This document shows, one piece after another, positions 43,465 to 52,592 of a stretch of 64,000 nt of DNA. How positions within the stretch are numbered: the stretch's first letter is position 1; each line of letters starts with the position of its first letter. Under the pieces are notes generated by a model. The model saw only the letters and a program-made list of their open reading frames with translations. It ran no database searches and had not been told where the DNA came from. The DNA is from JAJVHZ01 sp041395385 (GTDB lineage: Bacteria; Pseudomonadota; Gammaproteobacteria; JAJPIJ01): positions 62,001 through 126,000 of the forward strand of contig JAWLAN010000013.1 of NCBI GenBank assembly GCA_041395385.1, read 5' to 3'. The position numbers were made by a program, and so were the translations under genes.

Positions 43465-44439
43465 TCAGATCCAGCCGGCGCGGCGCAGGCGCCGGTGCAA
43501 CAGGACACAGGCGCCGAATGTCAGTGCGAGCACCAGCGGATACCCCCAGCGCCACCTGAGCTCCGGCATGAAGTCGAAGTTCATGCCGTAGACGCTGGCA
43601 ACGAGCGTTGGCAACGCCAGGATCCCCGCCCAGCCGGCCAGACGTTTCACCACGTCGTTCTGCCGTATCGTCACCATGGCGATGTTGACGTCCATGGCGC
43701 CGGTCAGCGTCTCGCGCATGGTGTCGATCGCCTCGTTGATGCGCGTGGCGTGGTCGGCGATGTCGCGGAAGTAGGGGCGCACCGCGTCGGGCACCAGGTT
43801 GGGGTGCAGGCGGATCAGCTGGTTGCAGATCTCGATGACCGGCACGACGGCGAGCCGCAGCTCGACCAGCGCGCGCCTGAGATGATAGAGGCGCATCAGC
43901 GTGGCGCGGTTGAACGAACCCTCGAACACCAGGTGCTCGATGTTGTCGAGCTCCTCCTCGAAGCCGTCGACGACCGGCGCGTAGTTGTCGATGATGCGGT
44001 CCATGACCGCGTACAGCGCGTAGGAGGAGCCGTGGCGCAGGAGCGAGGGCTGCTCCTCGCAGCGGGCGCGCACGTCGGTGTAGCCGCTGGAGGCCCCGTG
44101 CCGGACGGTGATGAGATAGTGGCGGCCGAGAAACAGATGGCTCTCGCCGAAATGCAGTTCGCCGGCCCGGAACTGCGCGGTCTTCAGGACGATGAACAGG
44201 CCGTCGCCGTAGGTCTCCAGCTTGGCGCGCTGATGCGCGCGGTGGGCGTCCTCGACCGCGAGCTCGTGCAGGGTGAACTCCTCCCGGATCTTGCTGAGAA
44301 GCGCCTGGCCGGGCTCGTGCAGGCCGATCCAGACGAACCCCTCTGTCCTCGGTAGGACGTCGCTGATCTCCTCGACGGTGCAGTCCCGTTCGCGCCGGCC
44401 CTGCGGAGTGTAGATGGCGCAATTGACGACGCTTTCCAT
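43465..44439 (-). CDS. corA: Magnesium/cobalt transport protein CorA
   Basis: A 324-residue channel subunit. The large N-terminal cytoplasmic domain (about 1-260) is followed by two C-terminal helices, with the selectivity motif YGMNFDFMPEL at the end of the first. The ATG at 44439 has a GAGGG just upstream; an in-frame ATG at 44460 has none. It forms a homopentamer for Mg2+ (also Co2+/Ni2+) influx. Confidence 0.93.
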   Translation of the reverse strand: MESVVNCAIYTPQGRRERDCTVEEISDVLPRTEGFVWIGLHEPGQALLSKIREEFTLHELAVEDAHRAHQRAKLETYGDGLFIVLKTAQFRAGELHFGESHLFLGRHYLITVRHGASSGYTDVRARCEEQPSLLRHGSSYALYAVMDRIIDNYAPVVDGFEEELDNIEHLVFEGSFNRATLMRLYHLRRALVELRLAVVPVIEICNQLIRLHPNLVPDAVRPYFRDIADHATRINEAIDTMRETLTGAMDVNIAMVTIRQNDVVKRLAGWAGILALPTLVASVYGMNFDFMPELRWRWGYPLVLALTFGACVLLHRRLRRAGWI

Positions 44440-44525
44440 GTTTCCCTCTGCACTTGTCATCGCCCAGGGGGCGTGCCATGGTCGCTCTCACGAGAGGCGC
44501 AATGCGCCGAGCGGAGGTGTGAGCG

Positions 44526-44819
44526 ATGCATGGACAGGGCCCACGTGTGGCGATCCGGTACTGCACCCGGTGCCGCTTCGTCCTGCGCGCCGGCTGGCTG
44601 GCGCAGGAGCTCCTGATGACCTTCGGCGAGATGCTGGGCGAGCTCGCGCTGGTGCCCGGCACCGGCGGCGTGTTCGAGGTCTATCTCGACGGCGAGCTGC
44701 TGTTCGCGCGGGAGCGTGAGGGGCGCTTTCCGGAGTCCAAGGAACTCAAGCAGCTGATCCGCGACAGGATCGCCCCGGCGATGGAACTCGGACACAGCGA
44801 TCGCGGCGGCCAGCGATGA
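44526..44819 (+). CDS. SelT/SelW/SelH-type Rdx protein (Cys form)
   Basis: A 97-residue thioredoxin-like Rdx protein. The redox motif is CTRC in AIRYCTRCRFVLRAGWLAQE, where eukaryotic SelW has Cys-x-x-Sec. The C-terminal part contains GVFEVYLDGELLFAREREGR and FPESKELKQLIRDRI, both diagnostic. The ATG at 44526 is followed by five extra residues before the family's usual start. It is probably a cytoplasmic thiol oxidoreductase; the partner is unknown. Confidence 0.88.
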   Translation: MHGQGPRVAIRYCTRCRFVLRAGWLAQELLMTFGEMLGELALVPGTGGVFEVYLDGELLFAREREGRFPESKELKQLIRDRIAPAMELGHSDRGGQR

Positions 44820-44832
44820 GCGCGCGCCTGCG

Positions 44833-46752
44833 CTAATCCTCGCGAACGACGCGGAAGCCGATGCTTTCATGTCCGCGCGCGGGCGGCCACTTGTCGCGAC
44901 GGGCGGCGCGTATCGATTTCGGCGGCACGTCATAGCTGCCGCCGCGCACCACCCGTTCGGTGCACTCCTCCGTCTCACGGGCGCTGCCGTCCGTGGGCGC
45001 CTCGTCGTAATTCGGCAGATAGCAGTCCTGCACCCATTCGGCGACGTTGCCGGCGGTGTCGAAAAGGCCGAAGGCGTTGGCGCCGAAGCTGCCCACGTCG
45101 ACCGGTTTGACCGGCTTCAGATCCGGCGAGCACCCGAAGCAGTGCGCCATGGCGGGCTGCGGTGTGCGGCCCCAATGCCAGTACTGCGGATCGGATCCGG
45201 CGGCGGCCGCGTACTCCCACTCCGCCTCGGTCGCGAGCCGATAATTCTTGCCCGTCTGCGCCGACAGCCAGCGCGCGTAGGCCACCGCGTCATTCCAGCT
45301 GATCCCGGAGACGGGAGCGGAGTCTCCCAGTCCGAACGGGTTCGGCGGCTGTCGGAACTGCGCGTACTGCGCATTGGTGATCTCGGTGCGGCTGATGGCG
45401 AACCGGCGCAGGGTCACGGAGTGACGCGGATGCTCGGTCGCCTCCGGCCAGCTTCCCGCGCTGCCCATCTCGAAGCTTCCACCGTGCACCCACACCATGG
45501 GCGGTCCATTGCCGTCGCGGAATTCCTCGATCGGCGGAGGCGGTGTGGTCGTGACCGCGGGTTCCGGTTGAGGCGCGGCCTCCGGGGCGGGCGTCGGCTC
45601 CGGCTCGGTCGAGGTGGGCGCGGGCGACGGTTCCTCCGGTTCCGGTGCGGGCGTGATCGTCGTGGTCGTCGGCGCGTTCACGCCGGCGAGTAGGGCGGCC
45701 ACGGTCGGGTTGGCCAGGATCTGGTCGCGGTAGAGATAGGCGGCGGCACCGCCGCCCGCCAACGCCAGCAGCAGCAGTACCAGCGGCCAGCGGCTGGGAC
45801 GCACGTAGGCGTCGCGCGGGTCGGTGCGCTTGGCCGCGCGCCGGACCGGGCGCGGCGCAGGGGCCGGTTCGGAGACCGGCGTGCTGGCGAACTCGGCCGG
45901 GCCGCTGACGGAGGCGGCCGCCCGCTCCGCGGATCGGCCCTCGGCCACGATGTCCTTCAGCACCGGCTTGCCGTTGGCGGTGCGCTCGCCGCGTCCGGGC
46001 AGGTCGATGACCACGACGGTGGTGTTGTCCTGTCGCGGGATCGCCGCCTCCTCCACACCCTTCAGGAGCACCGACACGAACTCGCGCGCGCCCTTGGAGC
46101 CGTCGGAGTAGGAGAGGATCTTGGCCGAGTTGAGCGAATCCAGACCGTCGGTGGACATGATGATCCGGTCGCCGGGGTGCAGCGCGTACGGTTCGTCCGG
46201 GCAATCGACCTCGGCGATCTCGTCACCCGAGAGCGCGCTCATCAGCATGTTGCGGGAAAAGCCCGCCTCCGGCTCCACCGGCCGGCCGGCCGCGGCCATG
46301 CGATCGAGAAATCCGCCGTAGCTGTGGCAGACGTTCTTCTTCTCCAGCGTGCCGCTGCGCAGAAGGTACAGATGACTGTCGCCGACGCTGATCCAGTAAA
46401 GCTTCTGGTCCACGACCAGTGCGGCGACCAGCGTGCAGCCCATCCCGCGCAGCGCCGGGGTCTCGCGTACGGTGTCGGTGATCGAGGCGTTGGCGGCGCG
46501 CACGGCCTCCTGCAGCATCGCCGGCACGTCGTTGGTGGGGAAGTGAGAGGTGACGTGCTTGTTGAAGGTCTGCACCGCCATGTTGCTGGCGACGTTGCCG
46601 GCGGCGTGCCCGCCCATGCCGTCGGCGACGATGACCAGAGACGCCGAATCCTTCTCCTCACTGCCGCCGATGGTTGTGATCAGAAATGCATCTTCCTGAT
46701 AATCGCGGGCCCCGTTGATTTGCGAGCCGGAGATGTCTAGCGTCTGCGCCAT
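44833..46752 (-). CDS. PP2C phosphatase / transmembrane / SUMF1-domain fusion protein
   Basis: A 639-residue protein. It has a cytoplasmic PP2C Ser/Thr phosphatase domain (about 10-252; metal site in LVIVADGMGGHAAGNVAS with Asp44, plus GDSHLYLLR and RQDNTTVVVIDLPG). A basic linker and one membrane helix (about 322-341, WPLVLLLLALAGGGAAAYL) come next. A periplasmic Pro/Glu/Thr-rich stalk (about 360-408) leads to a SUMF1/formylglycine-generating-enzyme-like domain (about 415-637; MVWVHGGSFEMGS, LATEAEWEYAAAAG, TAGNVAEWVQDCY, RVVRGGSYD). SUMF1 domains of this type often serve as binding modules attached to signalling enzymes. No kinase gene is adjacent. The combination suggests transmembrane control of Ser/Thr dephosphorylation. 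Confidence 0.9.
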   Translation of the reverse strand: MAQTLDISGSQINGARDYQEDAFLITTIGGSEEKDSASLVIVADGMGGHAAGNVASNMAVQTFNKHVTSHFPTNDVPAMLQEAVRAANASITDTVRETPALRGMGCTLVAALVVDQKLYWISVGDSHLYLLRSGTLEKKNVCHSYGGFLDRMAAAGRPVEPEAGFSRNMLMSALSGDEIAEVDCPDEPYALHPGDRIIMSTDGLDSLNSAKILSYSDGSKGAREFVSVLLKGVEEAAIPRQDNTTVVVIDLPGRGERTANGKPVLKDIVAEGRSAERAAASVSGPAEFASTPVSEPAPAPRPVRRAAKRTDPRDAYVRPSRWPLVLLLLALAGGGAAAYLYRDQILANPTVAALLAGVNAPTTTTITPAPEPEEPSPAPTSTEPEPTPAPEAAPQPEPAVTTTPPPPIEEFRDGNGPPMVWVHGGSFEMGSAGSWPEATEHPRHSVTLRRFAISRTEITNAQYAQFRQPPNPFGLGDSAPVSGISWNDAVAYARWLSAQTGKNYRLATEAEWEYAAAAGSDPQYWHWGRTPQPAMAHCFGCSPDLKPVKPVDVGSFGANAFGLFDTAGNVAEWVQDCYLPNYDEAPTDGSARETEECTERVVRGGSYDVPPKSIRAARRDKWPPARGHESIGFRVVRED

Positions 46753-46975
46753 GTTTAACCGTCGCCCGTCTGTTACCCGTCTGTCGGGCCAGCACCTGGC
46801 CCATGGTTGGACTGACCCTGCCGCTCATGCCGGCCCCGGGTCCGCACTGCCCGTTTTCGTGCTCCGCACACGCTATATCGAATGCTATCAGGCGGTTACA
46901 GGGTAATGCTAGCAGCAAACCTAAGAATTGACAAAGATTCTCCCGCCGGTCTGTCCCGAGGCTGAGCCCCTGGCC

Positions 46976-49900
46976 ATGGACGTCCACACCCAGGCGGAGC
47001 TCAACGCCGCGCTGGCTGATTGTATGCCGGCGGACCGGCGCGCGCTGCAGCGGCTTTGGCATCGCCTGCGGCATCAGCGCGGACGCCCGGAGGGCTCGCC
47101 GCTGGCGAGCGAGTTTCAGGTCCGGCTCGCACGTGCGCGCGAGCGGCTGCAGCGGCGGGCCGGGATGCTTCCGGCGCCGACCTTCCCGGCGGAGCTGCCG
47201 GTGTGCGCGCGCCGCGACGAGTTGGCGCGCGCCATCGCGGCCCACCAGGTCGTCGTCGTATGCGGGGAGACCGGTTCGGGCAAGTCCACCCAATTGCCGA
47301 AGATCTGCCTGTCCCTGGGCCGCGGCGTTCGGGGTGTCATCGGGCACACCCAGCCGCGGCGCATCGCGGCCCGAACGTTGGCCGCCCGGATCGCCGCGGA
47401 GCTGGGCAGCGCGGTGGGCGCGGCGGTCGGCTACAAGGTGCGCTTCAGCGAGCAGGTCGGCGAGAACACCTACGTCAAGCTCATGACCGACGGCATCCTG
47501 CTCGCCGAAACCCAGGCCGATCGCCGTCTGGAGGCCTACGACACGCTCATCATCGACGAGGCCCACGAGCGCAGTCTGAACATCGACTTCCTGCTCGGGT
47601 ACCTGAAGTCGCTGCTGCCGAAGCGGCCCGACCTGAAGCTCATCGTCACCTCCGCCACCATCGACCCGGAGAAGTTCTCGCGCCATTTCGACGGGGCGCC
47701 GATCATCGAAGTCTCCGGGCGCACCTATCCCGTCGAGATACGCTACCGGCCGCCGCTGCAGGACGAGGAGACCGAGGAGGTCGACCTCAACGCCGGCATC
47801 GTCGAGGCGGTGCGTGAGCTCTCGCGCATCGATCGCGGCGACATCCTGGTGTTTCTCCCCGGCGAGCGGGAGATCCGCGACGCCGCCGAGGCGCTCGGCC
47901 GGGAGCGACTCGGCGACACGGAGATCCTGCCGCTATACGCGCGGCTCACGGCCGCCGAGCAGCAGCGCATCTTCGAGCCGCACGCGCGCCGGCACATCGT
48001 GCTCGCCACCAACGTCGCCGAGACCTCGCTCACCGTACCCGGCGTGCGGTACGTCGTCGACACCGGGCTCGCCCGGGTGAGCCGCTACAGTCCGCGCACC
48101 AAGGTGCAGCGCCTGCCGATCGAGCGGATCTCGCGGTCCTCGGCCGATCAGCGGGCGGGCCGCTGCGGGCGCACCGCCGAGGGCGTGTGCGTGCGCCTGT
48201 ACAGCGAGGAGGATCACCTGAGCCGGCCGGCCTACACCGATCCGGAGATCCGGCGCACCAACCTGGCCGCGGTCATCCTGCAACTGGAGTCGCTCGGACT
48301 CGGGGAGGTCGACGAGTTCCCCTTTCTCGACCCGCCGGAACGGCGCTACATCAACGACGCCTACACGCTGCTCTACGAGCTGGGAGCCGTGGACGAGGCG
48401 CGAGCCCTCACCGCGCTCGGCCGCACACTGGCGCGACTGCCGTTGGACCCGCGCATCGGCAGGCTGATCGTCGCCGGGCACGAGGGGCACTGCCTGACCG
48501 AACTGCTCATCATCGCCGCTGTGCTCGGCATCCAGGATCCGCGCGAATTCCCGCTCGAGGCGCGCGAGGCGGCCACCGCGGCCCAGGCAGTCTTCAACGA
48601 CGAACGCTCGGATTTTCTCTGGTACGTCAATTTCTGGAACGCCTACGAGGAGCAGGCGCGCTCGCTGTCGAAGCAGCGGCTGGCGCAATGGTGCCGCGAG
48701 CATTACGTCTCGCCGGCGCGCGTGCGCGAGTGGCGCGACACCTGGAACCAGTTGCGCGAGCTGGCCTCGGAGCTGAAGTACCGCGGCAACGCGGCGCCGG
48801 CGCAGTACGCCTCGGTGCACTGCGCCCTGCTGACGGGGTATCTCAGTCAGATCGCATTCCGCACCGACGCCAGCGAGTATCTCGGCACGCGCGGCATCAA
48901 GCCGGCCATCTTCCCGGGCTCGGCACAGTTCCGGCGCCGGCCGAAGTGGTTCGTGGCCGCCCAGATCGTGGAGACCTCCCGGCTGTACGCGCGCAACGTC
49001 GCGGCCGTGGAGCCGGAGTGGATCGAGCAGACGGGCGGGCACCTGCTGCAGCGCAGTTACGGCGATCCACACTGGGAGCGGCGCGCCGGGCGCGTCAGCG
49101 CCTACGAAAAATCGACGTTGCTCGGCCTGACGATTGCCAGCGGGCGCAGGGTGGACTTCGGACGCATCAATCCCGCCGAGGCGCGCGATATCTTCATCCG
49201 CGAGGCGCTGGTGAACGGCCAGTTCGATACCGACGCGGCGTTCTTCGCCCGCAACCGGGTGCTGTTCGAGGAATTGCGCATCTTCGAGCACAAGGCGCGG
49301 CGGCTGGACATCCTCGCCGACGAGCAGGCCATCTTCGACTTCTACGACCAGCGCATCCCGGAGAATGTCTGCGAGCGGCGAACCTTCGAGCGGTGGCTCA
49401 GGCAGGCCGAGCGCGCCGACCCGGATCTGCTGCACATCCCGCGCGAGTATCTGCTGCGCGGCGAGCCGGTGGCCGCCGGGCTGTTCCCGGACCAGCTGCG
49501 CATCGGCGGACTGGATCTGGCCCTGTCGTACCGCTTCGAGCCGGGCCACGAGGAGGACGGAGTGACGGTGACCGTGCCCCTGCTCGCCTTGACGCAGCTG
49601 TTGCCGGAGCCGTTCGAGTGGCTGGTGCCCGGGCTCATCAAGGAGAAGGTCGGGCTGCTGCTGCGTTCCTTGCCGAAGGCGCAGCGTCGCGCCCTGGTGC
49701 CGATACCGCAGTTCGTCGAACGCTGCCTGGGAAACATGCCCTTCCGCGCCGGCAGCCTGCGCGCGGGGCTGGCGCGTCATCTCGCGGAGACCGCGGGGGT
49801 GCGGCTGAGCGCGGCGGATCTCCGCAACGAGGTGCTGCCGGAGCATCTCGTGATGCGGTTTCGCGTGCTGGACGAGAACGGGCGCGCGCTGGCCGCGGGG

Positions 49901-50857
49901 CGCGATCTCGTGGACCTGCAGCGGCGGCTGGGCGGGACGGTGCGTGCGTCCTTCGCGCAATCCGCGGGATGGGAGCCGCACCCCGGCAAGATCACCCGCT
50001 GGGATTTCGGCGATCTGCCGGCCACGGTGCTGGTGGAGCGCGCCGGCGCGAAGGTGACGGGCTACCCGGCCCTCGAAGACCTCGGGGATGGCGTGCGGCT
50101 GTGCGTGCTCGACACCGCCGCGCGCGCGAGCGCGCTCAGCCGCGCGGGGCTGCGGCGCCTGTACATGCTCGAGCTCAACGCCCAGGTCAAATACCTGCGC
50201 CAGAACCTGCCGGACTTTCAGAGGATGAGCCTGCTGTTCGCTCCCATCGGCAAGGCCGAGAGCCTGCGCGAGGACATCGTGGCGGCGGTCTTCGACCGGG
50301 TGTTTCTCGCCGACGCCGGCGTGCCGGCCGGGCAGGAGGAGTTCCGCCGCCGTCGCGAACAGGGCAGGGCACAAGTCGTACCGGCCGCCAACGCGCTGTG
50401 CGCGCAGGTACTGGAATGCCTCGAGCGCGCGCAGCAACTGCGTCAGCGGCTCGCCGCGCTCGATCGGCCAGCCTGGCAGGAGACGCTGGCGGACGTGCGG
50501 GCGCAGGCGCAGGCGCTGGTGTATCCGGGCTTCGTGAGCGCCACGCCGCCGGAGTGGTTCCGGCATCTGCCGCGCTATCTGAAGGCGGCGATCGCCCGGC
50601 TGGACAAGCTCGCGCGCGAGCCGGCCAGGGACAGGCAGCGCGCGGACCAGCTTCGCCCCCACCTGCAGCGATACGCCGAATGCTGCCGCAGGCAGGGGGC
50701 GGATGCCGGCCCGGCACCGCTGCAGGCGTACCGGTGGATGCTCGAGGAGTTCCGCGTGTCGTTGTTCGCGCAGGAGCTGGGCACAGCCACCGCCGTCTCC
50801 GCGGCGCGGCTCGATCGCGAATGGCAGAGCCTCGCGGCGACGAGCCCGAGCCGCTGA
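46976..50857 (+). CDS. hrpA: ATP-dependent RNA helicase HrpA
   Basis: A 1293-residue DEAH-box helicase. Walker A is VVVCGETGSGKSTQLPKICL, DEAH is LIIDEAHERSLNIDFLLGYL, motif III SAT is in LIVTSATIDPEKF, and motif VI is RISRSSADQRAGRCGRTAEG. The HA2 and OB-fold domains and the long HrpA-specific C-terminus (DUF3418, about 690-1290) follow. E. coli HrpA has 1300 residues. The ATG at 46976 is chosen; the frame is open to a TTG at 46928. The stop codon at 50855 is the first part of the left arm of repeat copy 2. Confidence 0.95.
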   Translation: MDVHTQAELNAALADCMPADRRALQRLWHRLRHQRGRPEGSPLASEFQVRLARARERLQRRAGMLPAPTFPAELPVCARRDELARAIAAHQVVVVCGETGSGKSTQLPKICLSLGRGVRGVIGHTQPRRIAARTLAARIAAELGSAVGAAVGYKVRFSEQVGENTYVKLMTDGILLAETQADRRLEAYDTLIIDEAHERSLNIDFLLGYLKSLLPKRPDLKLIVTSATIDPEKFSRHFDGAPIIEVSGRTYPVEIRYRPPLQDEETEEVDLNAGIVEAVRELSRIDRGDILVFLPGEREIRDAAEALGRERLGDTEILPLYARLTAAEQQRIFEPHARRHIVLATNVAETSLTVPGVRYVVDTGLARVSRYSPRTKVQRLPIERISRSSADQRAGRCGRTAEGVCVRLYSEEDHLSRPAYTDPEIRRTNLAAVILQLESLGLGEVDEFPFLDPPERRYINDAYTLLYELGAVDEARALTALGRTLARLPLDPRIGRLIVAGHEGHCLTELLIIAAVLGIQDPREFPLEAREAATAAQAVFNDERSDFLWYVNFWNAYEEQARSLSKQRLAQWCREHYVSPARVREWRDTWNQLRELASELKYRGNAAPAQYASVHCALLTGYLSQIAFRTDASEYLGTRGIKPAIFPGSAQFRRRPKWFVAAQIVETSRLYARNVAAVEPEWIEQTGGHLLQRSYGDPHWERRAGRVSAYEKSTLLGLTIASGRRVDFGRINPAEARDIFIREALVNGQFDTDAAFFARNRVLFEELRIFEHKARRLDILADEQAIFDFYDQRIPENVCERRTFERWLRQAERADPDLLHIPREYLLRGEPVAAGLFPDQLRIGGLDLALSYRFEPGHEEDGVTVTVPLLALTQLLPEPFEWLVPGLIKEKVGLLLRSLPKAQRRALVPIPQFVERCLGNMPFRAGSLRAGLARHLAETAGVRLSAADLRNEVLPEHLVMRFRVLDENGRALAAGRDLVDLQRRLGGTVRASFAQSAGWEPHPGKITRWDFGDLPATVLVERAGAKVTGYPALEDLGDGVRLCVLDTAARASALSRAGLRRLYMLELNAQVKYLRQNLPDFQRMSLLFAPIGKAESLREDIVAAVFDRVFLADAGVPAGQEEFRRRREQGRAQVVPAANALCAQVLECLERAQQLRQRLAALDRPAWQETLADVRAQAQALVYPGFVSATPPEWFRHLPRYLKAAIARLDKLAREPARDRQRADQLRPHLQRYAECCRRQGADAGPAPLQAYRWMLEEFRVSLFAQELGTATAVSAARLDREWQSLAATSPSR

Positions 50858-51023
50858 CTCGCAAAGCGGAAATGCCAGTCAGGTCCCAGGCGCCGTTCCG
50901 GTCGCGGCTGCGGCTGCCGCTCGCGGGACGTCCTGTCCCGCGCGCTACCGTGATGTCGAGTTACATTCCCGACTGCGCTCGACATCAAGGCGCGCCGACT
51001 CGGATTTCCGCTTTGCGAGTCAG
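50854..51023. repeat. Structured REP-like repeat, copy 2 (downstream of hrpA)
   Basis: A 20-bp perfect inverted repeat, CTGACTCGCAAAGCGGAAAT at 50854-50873 and its complement at 51004-51023, contains the hrpA stop codon in its left arm. The 75-nt core (50923-50997) matches copy 1. Hairpin A is GCGGGACG, loop TCC, TGTCCCGC (50923-50941), then CTACCG, and hairpin B is TGATGTCGAG (50951-50960) with CTCGACATCA (50978-50987), ending in AGGCGCGCCG. Compared with copy 1, stem positions change in pairs (A-T to G-C and T-A to G-C in A; C-G to T-A in B). The outer arms share no sequence with those of copy 1. Confidence 0.8.
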
Positions 51024-51046
51024 GCGCGCGCCGCCAACGGCCGCCG

Positions 51047-51775
51047 CTAGGACGCCGGCCGCGATCGCAGAATCCCCATGAAGTTGTCGTAGAGCGTGCG
51101 GGCGTCGCGGGCGAACGCGGGCAGCCTGACCTCGGTCTCCCGCGCCAGCGTCGCCGCGGCGCCGACGCCGAGCACCTTCTCCAGCGCCGCCTCGTACTCT
51201 GGCACCGCGGACCACTGCGGCACCGTCTCGGCCGTCACCTCGACGTGGAACTGGATGCCGTAGGCGTGCTGGCCCACACGCATCGCCTGCACGTCGCACA
51301 GCGGCGAGCTGGCGAGCACCGTGGCGCCCGGCGGCGGTTCGAGCACCGCGGCGCCGTGCCATTGCAGACATTCCATGGTCGGGGAGATGCCGGCGAACAG
51401 CGGGTCGGCCTGCCCGGCGCCGTTGATCTGCACCTGCATCACGCCGACCTCGGGCGCGCGTGCCTTGCCCACGCGTCCACCCAACGCATCTCCCAGCAGC
51501 TGGTGACCGAGGCACAGGCCCAGATAGGGCATCTGGCGATCGAGAACCGCCGCGCGTATGGCGCGCTTCTCGGGCACCAGCCACGGATGCCGATCCTCCT
51601 CCCACACGTCCATCGGCCCGCCCATGACCAGCAGCGCCGTGTACCAGTCCAGGTCGGGGATGGGATCCCCCGCGTCGAGCTCCACGACATCCCAGGGAAT
51701 TCCGTCGGCATCGAGGAAATCGCGGAAGATGCCGGGGTGTTCGATATCGAGGTGCTGGAAGACTAAAATGCGCAT
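51047..51775 (-). CDS. Class I glutamine amidotransferase (GMP synthase-like domain)
   Basis: A 242-residue GATase1 protein. The nucleophile is Cys88 in PYLGLCLGHQLLGDALGG, with the His177/Glu179 pair in YGIQFHVEV. The start MRILVFQHLDIEHPG and the MGGPMDVWEED segment are typical of the stand-alone YfeJ/GuaA-like type, which hydrolyses gamma-glutamyl bonds or acts with a separate synthetase. The ATG at 51775 has a GGAG ribosome binding site; the frame extends to 51814 without support. It is transcribed divergently from the substrate-binding protein gene. Confidence 0.88.
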   Translation of the reverse strand: MRILVFQHLDIEHPGIFRDFLDADGIPWDVVELDAGDPIPDLDWYTALLVMGGPMDVWEEDRHPWLVPEKRAIRAAVLDRQMPYLGLCLGHQLLGDALGGRVGKARAPEVGVMQVQINGAGQADPLFAGISPTMECLQWHGAAVLEPPPGATVLASSPLCDVQAMRVGQHAYGIQFHVEVTAETVPQWSAVPEYEAALEKVLGVGAAATLARETEVRLPAFARDARTLYDNFMGILRSRPAS

Positions 51776-51866
51776 GGGTTCGGCTCCAGTTCGACGTGAC
51801 GCGCATGCTACCAAGCCGGAGGCGGCGCTGACGATACCAACTTGGTGTGATGACGGGGATGCGACA

Positions 51867-52592
51867 TTGCTGGCGAACGACGGTGCTCTGACCCTGATCT
51901 GCGCGGATCTCGACGCGCGTCCCCTGTTCTGGACCGAGGCGGATCGCCGCCGGCACGGCTACGAACCGGCCGTCGCCGCGGCGGCGGCGGGAGCCATGGG
52001 ATTGACATTGCGGTGGCAGTTCCGGCGCTGGGCCGAATTCGTGCCGTCGCTGCAGGCGGGCGAGGCCGACGCCATCTGGTGCGGCTGCGCGATCACGGCG
52101 GAGCGCGAGCAGAGTTTTCTCTTCTCCAGACCCTATGCGATCTTCGACGAGGCCGTGCTCGTCCGGCGCGGCGCGGGCGTGAGCTCCCCCTCCGATCTAC
52201 GTGGGCGCCAGGTCGGCGCGATCGCCGGCAGCACCAACATGGATCTGGCCCGCGGCTGGGGTGACTGCGAGCTGGTGGCTTTCGACGGCACCTCCGACGA
52301 CGTCTTCCGGGAGATGATCGATGCCCTGCGGTCGGGGCGGATCGACGCGGTCGTCGACGACGAGCCGGCCTTCGGCGGTCTGAGCGAGGATCCGGAGCTC
52401 GAGACCGCGTTCGTGGCCGCGACCGGGAATCGCTGGGGCGCGGCAATGAGGCCCGACGCGCGGGACCTGAAGCGGCGGCTCGACGCGGCGATCGGAGCGG
52501 TGGTCGACTCGGGCGAGCTCGCCGCGATCTGGCGCGCGTGGTTCCCGCGCAAACCGTTGCCGCCACTGCAGGGGGACGCATTCGGTGCATGA
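51867..52592 (+). CDS. Substrate-binding domain protein (SBP_bac_3) without signal peptide
   Basis: A family-3 type solute-binding fold of about 241 residues: TLICADLDARPLFWTEADR, then EADAIWCGCAITAEREQSFL, RPYAIFDEAVLVRRG, GRQVGAIAGSTNMDLARGWG and GRIDAVVDDEPAFGG. These follow the amino-acid-binding protein pattern. No signal peptide is present with any start; I use the TTG at 51867 because it has GGGG at a suitable distance, while in-frame ATGs (about 51768-51774) overlap the start of the divergent amidotransferase. Its end overlaps the antiporter gene by 8 nt. It may be a cytoplasmic ligand sensor for that antiporter; start uncertain. Confidence 0.7.
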   Translation: MLANDGALTLICADLDARPLFWTEADRRRHGYEPAVAAAAAGAMGLTLRWQFRRWAEFVPSLQAGEADAIWCGCAITAEREQSFLFSRPYAIFDEAVLVRRGAGVSSPSDLRGRQVGAIAGSTNMDLARGWGDCELVAFDGTSDDVFREMIDALRSGRIDAVVDDEPAFGGLSEDPELETAFVAATGNRWGAAMRPDARDLKRRLDAAIGAVVDSGELAAIWRAWFPRKPLPPLQGDAFGA

